A DNA stretch of 18,771 bases from positions 1 through 18,771 of the forward strand of contig CAXHKQ010000092.1 in NCBI GenBank assembly GCA_964017145.1. Direction: 5' to 3'. Positions within the stretch are counted from its first letter, which is position 1, and each line of letters opens with the position of its first letter. The notes beneath the pieces are model-generated. The model ran no database searches. It worked only from the letters and a program-made list of their open reading frames with translations, and was not told where the DNA came from. Below, in pieces: positions 9,383 through 18,174 of the stretch. Position numbers and translations under genes: made by a program. The DNA comes from Agrocybe praecox (taxonomy: Eukaryota > Basidiomycota > Agaricomycetes > Agaricales > Agrocybaceae).

Positions 9383-10489
9383 CAGGGTGACCAGAAATAA
9401 CCCGGACAACATTTGGGACAGTCCTGCCATGGTGATTACTTATCACAACACATTTTTTTTGCGTTCGTTGTGTTCTCTAAGAATATATGTATCTGACATT
9501 TTCTCAAAATCCAGTTAGAAGCGATCCTTCATAGTTTGGTACGATGGCGAACAAATGAAGTGCTAAAATGGATCTGTTTTAGTGTATTTCAGTGTAAAAA
9601 ACGAATATTTGAGATAGCTCGTGAGATCGGAAGGAATCGAGAATCGGGGCGGAAAAGCGAAATTTGTGAACATATAATCAAGGCATACAAGCCACAAAAA
9701 GTTCAGCAACTTACTTTTGAAAACAAGCGAGTGAGGCCTCAAAGGAATAAAAATTAAATGTCTGTGCCGCTGCTCGGAAATTTTAGTGTATTTCATTCAA
9801 AGACGAAAAAATTCTCAATGTTGAACAAGGGCACAATCATAAAAACGACCGAAAAATGTACACTGGACGTCCCAGCAACTATGCAGTCTATAAAAATCGT
9901 TAAAACCCGCAGTCCGTCAAGTTAGGGCTGGAATTGGCGCCAATGTCAAATATGCCTTGTTTTCGTGGAAAAGGGTCTCAAATTCAACCAAGAAGAATCG
10001 ACCAGACCTTCTTCAGGGCATCATGCTTCCGTGGGCCCATCAGCACTTTTGCGACGCACTTTAGACATTCCAACAGGACTCAGCGCCGGCCCACTAGGCG
10101 AAATTGTAAATGGCGTGAAAAATACGTGATTTTATATCTTCTGCAGAATGACGCCCTACTCGGCTGATTTTAATCCGATAGATTGCAGTGTGTGGTCAAT
10201 TTGACGGTCAAGGGCGTGTTCAAAGACACACAAAATGTTGGAGGCCTTGATGCAATCGTTGCGACAGGAGGGGACGTTTATCGCAAAAAAAGGAGCGGCA
10301 TTTCGCACAAATTTTCGCGGAGCGTTTAGGGCTCTACATCGCCACTCAAGGAAGCCACAACGAAACCGACTAGATTTTCGAAAAGCCAAAGGTTGAATTG
10401 AAGTTTTTCATTTTAGATGTTGTTATTATTCGTTCAATTGAAGGAGCTACGCTACAAAACGCTTGTCCGGGTTATTTCTGGTCACCCTG
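9383..10489 (+). mobile_element. Second Tc1/mariner-superfamily relic, 1107 bp, with intact ends
   Basis: A 27-bp perfect terminal inverted repeat (9383-9409 beginning CAGGGTGACCAGAAATAACC; 10463-10489 its complement) is flanked by TA at 9381-9382 and 10490-10491, the expected target duplication. At 1107 bp it is about 200 bp shorter than a full mariner, in keeping with internal deletion. Both mariners in this window begin with CAGGGT but otherwise have different ends, so they are separate families. Confidence 0.92.
9536..10396 (+). pseudogene. Mariner-type transposase pseudogene inside the 9383-10489 element
   Basis: Fragments on the + strand keep the family order. An N-terminal KKRIFEIAREIGRN segment is at about 9597-9638. 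The first Asp is in a KDEKILNVEQGHNHKNDR segment near 9800-9855. The second is in QQDSAPAH (Asp codon 10077-10079). The third motif is YSADFNPIDCSVWS near 10153-10195, where the usual PD is AD and the acidic third residue is Asp. Multiple stops and frame changes lie between and after these (for example a TAG right after the QQDSAPAH motif and a TGA after VWSI). The copy is inactive. Confidence 0.82.
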
Positions 10490-10491
10490 TA

Positions 10492-11815
10492 TGTTATTTG
10501 GTCTGAAGTCTAATAAACAGCTAAAAATTGTGATCCTAATATTATAGAGATAGAAGTTATGCGCTTTGAATCGGTTAAGTTGTTCTTCTTGCACGTAGGA
10601 GGCAGGTAATCAGATACTCACTGCAAATAATCAAGGACTTTCTTCAACAAAATATGTGATATTAAAATGAAAGCTTGGCTTTCTCTCACTTTCAGGCCAT
10701 TTGAACTTGTTACACTTGGAATTGTGAAAATACATATATTCATAGTCTCAGTAAAGGTCCATGAAACCCATATGGTCAATGAAATTTCGCATACTGGTTT
10801 TTAGGTCTCTAGATTTGAAGTAAGAGCTAATTGGTATAGAGGTCATGCTCCTATGATGAAACTTCGTGAATATCAACTTTAAAAGGGTTGAAGCGCGGAA
10901 AATCTTCGGAATAGTTGAAAAATATTCCATTGAATCAATGTTCCTCAAAAATTTGCGATTTTCGATCATTTTTTTCTGCGTTTGGTGGCTTTGACCATCG
11001 GACGCAAAACAACATGGTATTTCTTTTGAACGCATTTTGCAGACCATTATACACAGGAACAAATAACAAAGTGTTAAGGCTCTGAGACAAGCCCTTCAGC
11101 ATGTGGAAATCAACATTCGAACAAGCCACCAACGTAATGCGTGTTCTCGTTTTTCATCAAACTGAGGGCCATAGTTTGCTTTAGAGATTACCATATCGAA
11201 AAATGTAAGGGACATCATAAATTGCAGATATGTATCATAATTTGGTTGTCTTTGGTTTCTGCAAATTCAATTTCCTTATAGCTCAAATCAGCCTTTACAA
11301 ATATGCTGATCATCATCAAGTCTGCAAGTTCGTTTATCTGAATTGTACAAACCTTTATACTGATTGCATTTCATAGTTGTCATTCAAAATAGATTGATGA
11401 TATTGTTAAATAATTCGCAAGTTCAATGCAAATTATTCATACATTTAGACTTTTATCTGAAAATCTATCTTAAAGTGAAAGCGGACTATGTCCGTATATT
11501 GTGGTCAGTTTTACTTTTTTTCTCAATTTGTTAAGTATCGTTCATCGCAGAACCCTCATTACCAGAACCCTTACCCTCTAGTGCAGTACGAACACATTTT
11601 CTCGAGATTTAATGATACTAACTTGTTCACTACTAACTTGTTCACATAGAAAGTACGGTCTGCCTACGGTCCCCGTTTGAATGTAATAAAATTAAAAGAT
11701 CTTGAAATGAACATGAAAAAAAGTCAAGGGTTAACCTGGAACTCGAACGAATTCTTGATGGTGCTGAATGTTCCTTCTTCCATTCAATTTTAATTTCTTA
11801 TTTTCCCACTCGCAG
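10492..11815. other. AT-rich noncoding stretch upstream of the GST exons
   Basis: No confident gene is seen. Minus-strand open frames at 10748-11132 lack family motifs or splice support. A perfect tandem pair of 15-bp units (TACTAACTTGTTCAC) occupies 11616-11645. If the GST at 11816 is intact, this is its intron, yet its first coding exon was not found here. Confidence 0.45.
11616..11645. repeat. 15-bp unit repeated twice
   Basis: TACTAACTTGTTCAC occurs twice back to back with no mismatch. It contains TACTAAC, a strong branch-point-like heptamer, about 170-195 bp upstream of the GST acceptor, which is too far for usual branch-site use. It is most simply a recent slippage duplication. Confidence 0.7.
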
Positions 11816-12025
11816 ATCAATCCGCAGCACACCGTTCCGACGCTGGTCGACAACAATGACGGCGATCTGGTGCTGTGGGAGAGCCGTGCCATCATGACCT
11901 ATCTAAGCGATCGATATGCCACCAACGATACGCTATATCCGCACGATGTTCGCACCAGAGCGATCATCGATCAGCGGCTGCAGTTCGATTTGGGCACGTT
12001 GTATCAGCGCGTTTTGGATTATTAC
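11816..12025 (+). CDS. Delta-class glutathione S-transferase, second coding exon
   Basis: This exon of 70 codons (phase 0 at both ends) encodes the end of the thioredoxin-like N-terminal domain and the start of the helical domain. It starts [12 protein letters not shown] (His, Val and Pro of the glutathione site, with the cis-Pro) and continues [14 protein letters not shown] (the Glu-Ser pair that binds the glutathione gamma-glutamyl group). It ends [19 protein letters not shown], a typical delta signature. The acceptor is TTTTCCCACTCGCAG ending at 11815; the donor is GTAAGT at 12026. An intron right before a NPQHTVP motif is common in insect delta GSTs. Such enzymes conjugate glutathione to electrophiles in the cytosol and include insecticide-metabolising forms; which substrates this one takes is not visible. 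The catalytic Ser lies in the first exon, which is not found. Confidence 0.92.
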
Positions 12026-12084
12026 GTAAGTTAGATGTTAATCCCCAATCAGAACGCCTTTAATTCTTGTCGGCAATTTTGCAG
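12026..12084 (+). other. 59-bp intron of the GST gene
   Basis: The donor is TAC|GTAAGT and the acceptor is CAATTTTGCAG; phase 0 on both sides. Retaining the intron would add two codons and a TAG (GTAAGTTAG). Confidence 0.9.
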
Positions 12085-12399
12085 TTCCCCACCCTGATGG
12101 CCGACACTCCGCCGAATCCGGCCCAATGGCAGCGGGTCGCCGATGCGCTTGGCTTTCTGGAGACAATGCTGGGCGATCGCAATTGGTCAACCGGTGACAT
12201 GTACACAGTGGCCGATGTCACGCTCACCGTTACGGTCGCCCAAATCGAAGCGTTCGGCAGTGATCTGAAGCCGTTTCCGAAAGTTGTGGCTTGGCTGCAG
12301 CGCAGCAAGGATATGCTGAAGCCGTTCATGTATGACGATATTATGAGCGAGCCGTTGAAAGCAGTGGGGGCAATGTATCAGTCTAAGTTGCCGAAATAG
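12085..12399 (+). CDS. Delta-class glutathione S-transferase, terminal exon
   Basis: This exon of 104 codons plus TAG (12397-12399) encodes the helical C-terminal domain that forms the hydrophobic substrate site. The hallmark is TGDMYTVADVTLTVTVAQIEAF (residues TVAD being the N-capping box and hydrophobic staple region of the GST fold), followed by PFPKVVAWLQRSK. The FPTLMADTPPNP start continues the LYQR..DYY of the previous exon. With the 70 residues upstream this gives 174 residues; a usual first exon of about 45 would make about 220, a normal delta length. The tail (MYQSKLPK) is slightly longer than in short delta forms. GC-rich coding in AT-rich flanks marks it as under selection. Confidence 0.92.
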   Translation, partial: FPTLMADTPPNPAQWQRVADALGFLETMLGDRNWSTGDMYTVADVTLTVTVAQIEAFGSDLKPFPKVVAWLQRSKDMLKPFMYDDIMSEPLKAVGAMYQSKLPK

Positions 12400-12432
12400 A
12401 TTCTGCTATGATTTTGAAATATGCTATGGAGG

Positions 12433-12449
12433 AATAAACGGTGAATAAA
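12433..12449 (+). terminator. Poly(A) signals of the GST gene
   Basis: AATAAA at 12433-12438 and again at 12444-12449 lie 34-50 bp after the stop codon, giving a very short 3' UTR, as is common for insect GSTs. Confidence 0.7.
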
Positions 12450-12559
12450 TCTGCTGATCAATATTGTTATTGAGTAGGAAATAACTTCAGATTTTGGCAG
12501 TTACCCAAGAATAATAAAACATACTAAAGTATATATTAGCAAAAAACCGAGGGCATGTG

Positions 12560-12660
12560 CGGGGTAATTTTTGCACCCCTGTCTATTTCAGCTAAAACTG
12601 TAAATTCAGCAGAATATATTTGTTATCAAAGGAAATAATCGGGGGTGCACAATTACCCCG
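12560..12660. repeat. Imperfect 20-bp inverted repeat with 61-bp loop
   Basis: CGGGGTAATTTTTGCACCCC (12560-12579) pairs with GGGGGTGCACAATTACCCCG (12641-12660); the arms differ by one gap or substitution cluster. The GC-rich arms stand out from AT-rich DNA. This may be a small MITE end pair or a hairpin in the GST 3' flank. Confidence 0.65.
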
Positions 12661-13275
12661 TCGTATCCTTCTATTTTAGAAAAAATTGGCTTTGCAGAAT
12701 TTATTATTTTCGCAAGTTTGCTGCCGAAATAGATGCGGTTATAAGTTCTAATGATATTTCCAAATAACAAATACTATATGTGCTGATAAGTATCGGGAAA
12801 AATAGGGAAGGACCAACATTTATGATGACATTTTTTTCCAATTCCTCTACATATTTTCATTTTAGCTCGATGGCCTTAAATCGGCGGTTGTACAACATCT
12901 CGATCACCATTAAAATGTATTCGTTGATAACATTTGCAAAAAGCTATTTTTTCTAGATTGATACGGCCTCATTCTTTTCCTGAAGCTACCATTTTCATTA
13001 CGAAATACAAATTAGTCGCGTTTTGCGTTCTTGCGGAACTCTCTCGGCAAAGAGCGATTGCATGCTTAGATAGGGTTCGCCATATTTGATGAAGCTATGA
13101 AAACATCGAATAACTTCGACATTTTCCAGCCGATTTTCATTTAAAAAATTGTATTTAAATTGTATTTAAGTCTATAACATTTTGATGGGACTAGTTCTTG
13201 AATACATCATCTCATCACCGCTACTCATTCGTACACTATTCAGTTTTATTTATTACACTAGACAACAACAAAAAT
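12661..13275. other. AT-rich noncoding stretch
   Basis: No gene is seen. At 12713-12745 a GCTGCCGAAATAGATGCGG stretch resembles the GST stop region at 12388-12410 (TTGCCGAAATAGATTCTG), a possible trace of a tandem duplication of the GST 3' end; the match is short. Confidence 0.35.
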
Positions 13276-13800
13276 TACCGGCCCTCTGTATAAAATTTTC
13301 TAACGTGTTTTTGTCTTCTTATCACGAATTTTGCTAAACAAATTTGATCGATGGATTGCTTTCGAAGATATTGGCGTAAGTTGTCTTTTTCGACATGGCC
13401 TCAGACATTTGTGGATATCTCATGTTTGAGTTTGTGGAGGCCGATCTGCCACACATCAAATGAAAGCTTAAATGCTATAATTTATGTTGACATTGTTTTT
13501 CACTAGTATCTATAGTTCCAGCGTTACCGTGCAACAAAAGTGAAAATTAGTTGAAAAAGTGCAAAAATGTCGGGGAAAAAATCACGAGAACATTTTTTTA
13601 GTTGCGAAATCGGCATTTACCGTCAGTTTGTCTTTACTTCTCTGGTAGCTTGGACTTCTGCGCATTTTTCAAGCGGTCTCATGGTAATATCTATGGATAG
13701 ATTAGAACGTTATTCACAGATATGTTATCATGTGTATCGATTTCTTTGTGAGAGAAATGTATGGGTGGAAACAAAAAATTAAAAACTAAAGATGTAGTTT
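13276..13800 (+). mobile_element. Unclassified inverted-repeat transposable element, copy 2 (left arm plus core)
   Basis: The left arm, 13276-13444, is the reverse complement of the copy-1 arm (626-792), with clear identity across ATATTGGCGTAAGTTG, GACATGGCCTCAGACATTTG and GGATATCTCATGTTT. A unique spacer follows. The core from 13519 (CAGCGTTACCGTGCAACAAAAG) then matches copy 1 directly, including GGTAGCTTG and AGCGGTCTCATGGTAAT. The core includes a 71-codon frame (13567-13782, starting MSGKKSREHFF) preceded by an A-rich, Kozak-like context. It may be the N-terminus of an element-encoded protein of unknown kind. No right arm follows copy 2 before about 14000. Confidence 0.6.
13567..13782 (+). 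pseudogene. Possible N-terminal remnant of a protein encoded by the inverted-repeat element
   Basis: The frame has 71 codons, starting MSGKKSREHFFSCEIG after GTGCAAAA, and lies in the core shared with copy 1, where the start and next 45 bp are deleted. It is basic at the N-terminus and has no zinc-finger or DDE motif I can identify. Downstream DNA to about 14000 has several stops in all frames. Coding capacity is a guess. Confidence 0.25.
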
Positions 13801-14260
13801 CATTGAGCTTGATGAGTTGTTGAAAAAGTTATACGACAGTTTTGGTCTGCGAGCCATATTGTAGAAGTTGACTCAGACTCAGACTATAGACGAGTTCATG
13901 GCAAAAATATTTGCAGAAATGATCGTTATACACACGAGATCGAGATATTGAAAAAAATATTGAAAATGCAGAAAAAGCAGCACATTTAGGGCGACCATTT
14001 GATTGATAATAAATTAAAAAAATATTCCCAAACTAATTGTACAGATCCAAATTAAATAAAAATTGGTTGATTGGTTCAAAAGTTATTCAATGTTCTCATA
14101 GCTTATACAAGCTCAGGGTATCAGTAATCCATTCTTTCGAAATTTCCTAATTATTTGGTAGACCTATTGATGTTTTAGTCAGAAACTGCAAAAATGGAAA
14201 ATATAGAATAAAAATATGTTTTTCCTCTACCATATACATTTTGTACATGGAGAGGAGGGA
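13801..14260. other. AT-rich stretch, no gene seen
   Basis: The composition is strongly AT with short poly-A and poly-T runs. Part of it (13801-14010) may be decayed internal sequence of the inverted-repeat element, as it follows directly from its core. Nothing else is supported. Confidence 0.4.
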
Positions 14261-14263
14261 GTT

Positions 14264-14283
14264 GTGTCCACTTGAGTGGACAC
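14264..14283. repeat. 9-bp perfect inverted repeat with 2-bp centre
   Basis: GTGTCCACT-TG-AGTGGACAC forms a perfect near-palindrome at the start of a locally GC-richer block. It could be a terminal or target structure of the SINE-like fragment downstream, or a hairpin. Confidence 0.6.
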
Positions 14284-14284
14284 G

Positions 14285-14612
14285 AGCACCAAGCCGCCGG
14301 ACTGGGCCCACTATGCTATGCTCCCTTAGTACACGACAGCTTTGCTATGGCAGAGCAATTTTGCTGCGTGATTGTTTGTGACCCATATCGAGTTTCACAT
14401 TTATGCATTAGACGAGGCGTTAACGCAGATGTCGAATCGCAATTTCATTTGTGTGTGTATAGCTAGCCTCTATTTTAATCACACTGATTCGCTTTCGCAA
14501 GGGAGAGAAGCTCCTACCGTAAGTCCAAAGTTCAAAGCTCAATCAAAGCCATTCGATGTGAATGTGCTTCGGCTGGATTCGAACCCTGGACCTCCCGCAC
14601 CGTATATAGAAT
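14285..14612 (-). repeat. Possible tRNA-derived SINE fragment (minus strand, weak)
   Basis: On the minus strand, AGGTCCAGGGTTCGAATCCAG (about 14574-14594) contains the GGTTCGAATCC consensus of the RNA polymerase III B box. The block is GC-richer than its flanks, has no convincing coding sequence, and is followed on its 5' side by AT-rich TATAGAATAGAATATAGAATAG repeats. No A box (TRGC..AGY.GG) is found at the expected distance and the T-arm does not pair well, so this would be a truncated SINE at best. Confidence 0.3.
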
Positions 14613-14651
14613 AGAATATAGAATAGTTTACAAAATTGCCTAATCAAATTT

Positions 14652-14745
14652 CGGCTAGGGCAGACCCCAGATTACAATTTCTCAAGTTATGTTTTGGCAC
14701 CATCGATTCATCTTCCTATCATAAATTAGTGCTTTATCGAGACTT
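14652..14745 (+). repeat. Diverged dispersed repeat, copy 2
   Basis: It is collinear with 9235-9330: CGGCTAGGGCAGACCCC at the start and AGTGCTTTATCGAGACT 76 bp on, in the same orientation. Identity in between is low. Confidence 0.4.
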
Positions 14746-14765
14746 TAAATACTTTCTTCACCATA

Positions 14766-14785
14766 TAATAATAATAATAATAATA
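14766..14785. repeat. (TAA)n microsatellite
   Basis: About six to seven ATA/TAA triplets run in a row. Confidence 0.8.
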
Positions 14786-15795
14786 TGGTTTATTTCGATA
14801 TACATAACAATAAATGAATATATAATGTATACAGGCTTAGTCCGTAAGTGTTGTGAGTTTCGGTTGTAATGCCGGACGACAAGAATTGGAAAATCTCGGA
14901 GTTCTGAAGATAATGTCTAGTTCCGGGAAAAACTAAGCCTACTTGAACATCGAGTCAACGGAATGTCTCCACAAAAACAGTACTTCTGAGTGAACATCGC
15001 ATTGTCGGGCCGAGTGTTCGACTCGCTCAGCACTGTGATACCGGATTATCGACTCGATACTGGTTTCGCAATGTGAATGTTCAATTGTGGGTATATTGCA
15101 GTTACACGATACACGATGCATGCAGACTTGTATAGTCTTCGAAGAGAATGCGAATTATTGATACATTATCGAATATTCGTTATATACATATATATTCATA
15201 TATTCGTATTCTATAGGATATCTAGAAGTAATATTCATTTAATTCAATAGATATATTAAAATCTACAATATATTTTGAATTCGTATTTCCAGAATAAAGA
15301 TATTATCAGTCTGAATACTTCGATATATTCCAAATGTTGTATAAATATTTTGATTCGTAAATATTTATTCGACCAAAATTCACTTTGATTTAGTATTTCA
15401 TTTAATTGAACTGTCATTTTTGGCTGAAGTAGGGTGTTGAGACACCTTGAAACAGACGCCACAAGCCTAATTCTCGTGAGGTCGCCATCAAATATGTTGA
15501 GATTATACATGTATCTAACTTAAAATGTTGGAGTTTCACGGCAGAAGCTAGAGTTTAATAAATATTCGTCTTGACACGGAGTTTTACGTGAAACGCTTTT
15601 TTTGTCTATAATTTGTACGAAACCTAATATTATTTGTCTATAATATGTTTACTTATTTTTTAGTAATTTTTCAACGCTAAATTTTCTATAAGTCTGGGAA
15701 GTATTTATATATATATGTATCATATATTATTAGAATGTTCATATTTTTATGTTTTGTTAAATCTGGTTGCCTTATGAAACATCCCGAGATGATGG
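14786..15795. other. AT-rich noncoding stretch
   Basis: No gene is seen. A GC-richer patch at about 14865-15070 (GTGTTCGACTCGCTCAG...TATCGACTCGATACTGG) has stops in every frame and could be an old element fragment. From 15160 to 15260 the sequence is TATA/ATTCG-rich low complexity. Frames at 15256-15510 and 15686-15868 on the minus strand are not supported. Confidence 0.4.
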
Positions 15796-15841
15796 TTGGA
15801 AATGAGTACCGTGCCGGTCTCAAACATGTTGATACACGGTA

Positions 15842-16370
15842 TTGTGTACCGCACAGCAACAGCAACAACGCACATATCGGTGCAACACGTTAATCGTGCG
15901 ACGACCGCAGACCAGTGCGAATTTGTGCGAATTCAAGTGCCGCGTCCGAGTTCGTGCCAAACGTTTGGCAACTCCACAACCCACCACCACCACTCCACCT
16001 CCACTCCGCCACCACAATCAACAGACCATCGCCACATTACGTCGTCCGGCCAGCTTCGATCCCCGCCGCAAGCCGCACACCAAAACACACACACGCACAA
16101 GTGCATATATACATATATACACCTACACAAAACCCCGTCGCGTGCAAAGTGTCGCGTATACCAGTGCCCAGTGCCAGTGCCATCGCAATCTGCCCACCGA
16201 CTCGTCGCCTCCATCCGCCAATCATTAGGCCACCTTCATCTTCGTCCACCGTCCATCCCTCAATTCGTCAATACTTGCAGCCAGCCACCACCAGCCATCG
16301 ACCACCACCACAACAACAACACACACGTAAATCGCCAAAAAGTGCAGTGTGCAGCCGCGGCACGTGTACG
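15842..16370 (+). other. Probable 5' untranslated first exon (CA-rich) with donor
   Basis: A C- and A-rich, G-poor stretch (CAACAGCAACAACGC, CCACCACCACCACTCC, ACACACACACGCACAAG, CAACAACAACACACACG) contrasts with the AT-rich flanks and ends at a strong donor, ACG|GTAAGT, at 16371. Such CA-rich leaders are typical of long insect 5' UTRs of developmental or neuronal genes. Several overlapping frames are open but have no domains and use low-complexity residues (His, Thr, Pro, Gln), so I do not call protein. The transcription start is not located; the left edge is where composition changes. The gene it belongs to would lie downstream and could be the one ending at 18281, or one beyond the window. 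Confidence 0.5.
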
Positions 16371-16404
16371 GTAAGTTGGGGTATGTGTGGGCTGCATTCG
16401 ATTT

Positions 16405-16920
16405 TCACTGCACAAAAAGTGATGATGCAGTTTTGTTGTGTGTGTTGCGAAACGCAAAAAAGTATTTTAGAGTAGTTACCTAAGATCAAGCCATAAAAAG
16501 TTACAGGGGAATGAATGTTAAGTTTTTCATACAAGAAACACACCGAATATTTTTGAAGATAAAAAAAAGTAATGATGCAGTTTTGTTGTGTGTATTAAGA
16601 AACGCAAAAAAGTGTTCTAGAGTATCGACCCAAGATCGGGCCATAAAAAGTTACAGGGGGATCAAAGTTCAAATGTTCATTCAAAAAACACACCGAATAT
16701 TTCTGAAGATAAAATATGGTGATTATGCCGTTTTTTTTATTGTGTTGAGAAACGCAATAAAGTGTTTTCGAGTAGTGACCTTAGATTAAGCCATAGAAAG
16801 TTACAGGGTGGTCAAAGTTGATAATTTTATATAAAACACACTGAATATTCCTGAAGAAGAAACAGTGATGATGCTGTTTTGTAGGGCGTGTTGTGAAATT
16901 CAAAAAATGCATCGACTTTT
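16405..16920 (+). repeat. Tandem repeat, about 150-bp unit, roughly 3.5 copies
   Basis: A GATGATGCAGTTTTGTTGTG-type motif begins at 16421, 16571, 16721 and 16867 (periods 150, 150, 146). Each unit also has GAAACGCAA.AAAGT.TT, AAGATC..GCCATAAAAAG, TTACAGGG and AACACACCGAATATT. Copies differ at roughly 10-25% of positions, the fourth being the most diverged and truncated. Because 150 is divisible by 3, a spurious 92-codon frame (16511-16789) runs through it. It sits just inside the putative intron that follows the donor at 16371. Confidence 0.9.
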
Positions 16921-17733
16921 TGTGCCGAGGAAATCGTACTCTTGCCTTCATCATTTAATACAACCAAATTATAACAACATGAATGTTCAGTTTGTAGAGA
17001 TTTGTTTTTATTGTGAGTGAACATTTCCAGACCACATGCTTTGTGCAAAATTTCCAAAATATTACAAAGTAGAGGTGTTCGGAGACCATCATGATAGGAC
17101 CGCTTTTACTTCAACACTAGATGGTTTGTTCGAATTTCGAATATAAATAATACAGAAGCTCGAGACATGAAATTAATTCAACTTTGGGGCTTATTTGCTC
17201 TCGAGAGAGACTTATTTGACAGTTATTTGCTAGAAAGGCCTACATTTAAATACATGATTCACAAAAAGATTATAATTGTCTTCAATGATGATATATAATT
17301 GAAGGATTAAATATTATTCACTGCTGAGCTGTTCTGATTTTATTGTGAGAAGGACAAACAATTTTGATCTGCAGTTGTGATATTTTGGGTCTGTTGGTGA
17401 GTTAAAAAAACACTTGTTCGATCTGCGCGTCACAAGTCACAACTCTTGCATATATCATCTTGTGTCAGCTTGAAAGTTGCGCTAGAGATCCATATACCAA
17501 ACAAGTAAGAAATAACAAACAGTATTTCTGTTTTTAATTCGTTTCAGCGCTTTAAATTTAGTTACCGAATGCACTGTATTAAACAGAAAAAACGATGTGC
17601 TGTCATACATGGAAAATTGAAGAAAAAAGAGAAAATATCATTATTAAAACTATTCAAAGTAATCACCATTGCCTTGTAGTGAATTTGAATTATTGAAATA
17701 TAAAATACTTATAATCGCATATAACACATATAG
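16921..17733. other. AT-rich noncoding stretch
   Basis: No exon can be supported. It probably belongs to the intron upstream of the exon at 17734. Composition is uniformly AT-rich, and the only longer frame (16827-17057, minus) overlaps the tandem repeat. Confidence 0.4.
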
Positions 17734-17888
17734 ATGTTCCCAAAACGACTTTCCGTCCGGCGACAAAACGAGCTCGCAGCAAGACATGATCCTGACTTGC
17801 CACGTGACGTGGAGGGGGATCAAGGGACCCAACAAGGAGTGGTTGAAATTCCCTTTGAACGTTTTCGAATTGCCGAAATTGATTGCAG
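17734..17888 (+). CDS. Unrecognised gene, penultimate coding exon
   Basis: This is a GC-rich open segment between a weak acceptor (ACACATATAG ending 17733) and a good donor (GCAG|GTAAGA at 17889). The reading is CSQNDFPSGDKTSSQQDMILT then CHVTWRGIKGPNKEW and LKFPLNVFELPKLIAG, ending one base into a codon. It has no signal peptide, membrane segment or motif that I know; the alternation of hydrophobic and polar residues around MILTCHVTW suggests beta-strands. An alternative acceptor at CTCGCAG (about 17775-17781) would start the exon at CAA GAC ATG. The phase-1 end fits the exon at 18175. Earlier exons are not seen in the window. Confidence 0.6.
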
Positions 17889-18174
17889 GTAAGATAAGAT
17901 GTTTATTGACTATATCTGAAGTTGTCTAAGATTTTCAACGATATTCGATGATTTTGAGCCATTTTTTATTCTTTTTTGATGACATTTGCTGTTCTAGAGT
18001 GATTTACGATCAATAAACGAAAAATTGTCAACGATTTTCAACGATATTTGTTGATTTTTTGCTATATTGGTTCAATTTCCGTGGTAATTTGTGGTTTATG
18101 ATAAGTCCCCATTCTCCAAAGATCGTTTATTGTTGTCTAATACGTTTTTGTATCGTTATTTTCCTAATATACAG
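17889..18174 (+). other. 286-bp intron of the unrecognised gene
   Basis: The donor is GTAAGATAAG and the acceptor is TTTTCCTAATATACAG. It contains a near-direct repeat, TTTTCAACGATATT(C/T)G(A/T)TGATTTT, at about 17932 and 18035, 103 bp apart. Confidence 0.6.

Noticed and set aside
10748..11132. Minus-strand frames that resemble a receptor-like protein at first glance
   Set aside because: Two different frames with stops; no conserved motif or splice structure could be confirmed.
11650..11770. Possible degenerate GST first exon just upstream of 11816 (an LNVIKLKDLEMN-like reading)
   Set aside because: Similarity to a GST N-terminus is vague, the catalytic Ser region is missing, and no donor follows.
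14272..14614. Overlapping + strand frames as a gene
   Set aside because: They fall in the GC-richer repeat-like block with a B-box motif on the other strand and have no domain or splice support.
14574..14650. A functional tRNA gene
   Set aside because: Only the B-box consensus is present; there is no A box, acceptor stem or cloverleaf.
15796..16475. Protein-coding reading of the CA-rich exon (frames of 128-192 codons)
   Set aside because: Three overlapping frames are open at once because the sequence is stop-poor and low complexity; none has a domain.
16511..16789. 92-codon + strand frame as a repeat protein
   Set aside because: It is created by a 150-bp tandem repeat whose period is divisible by three; no start context or conserved fold is evident.
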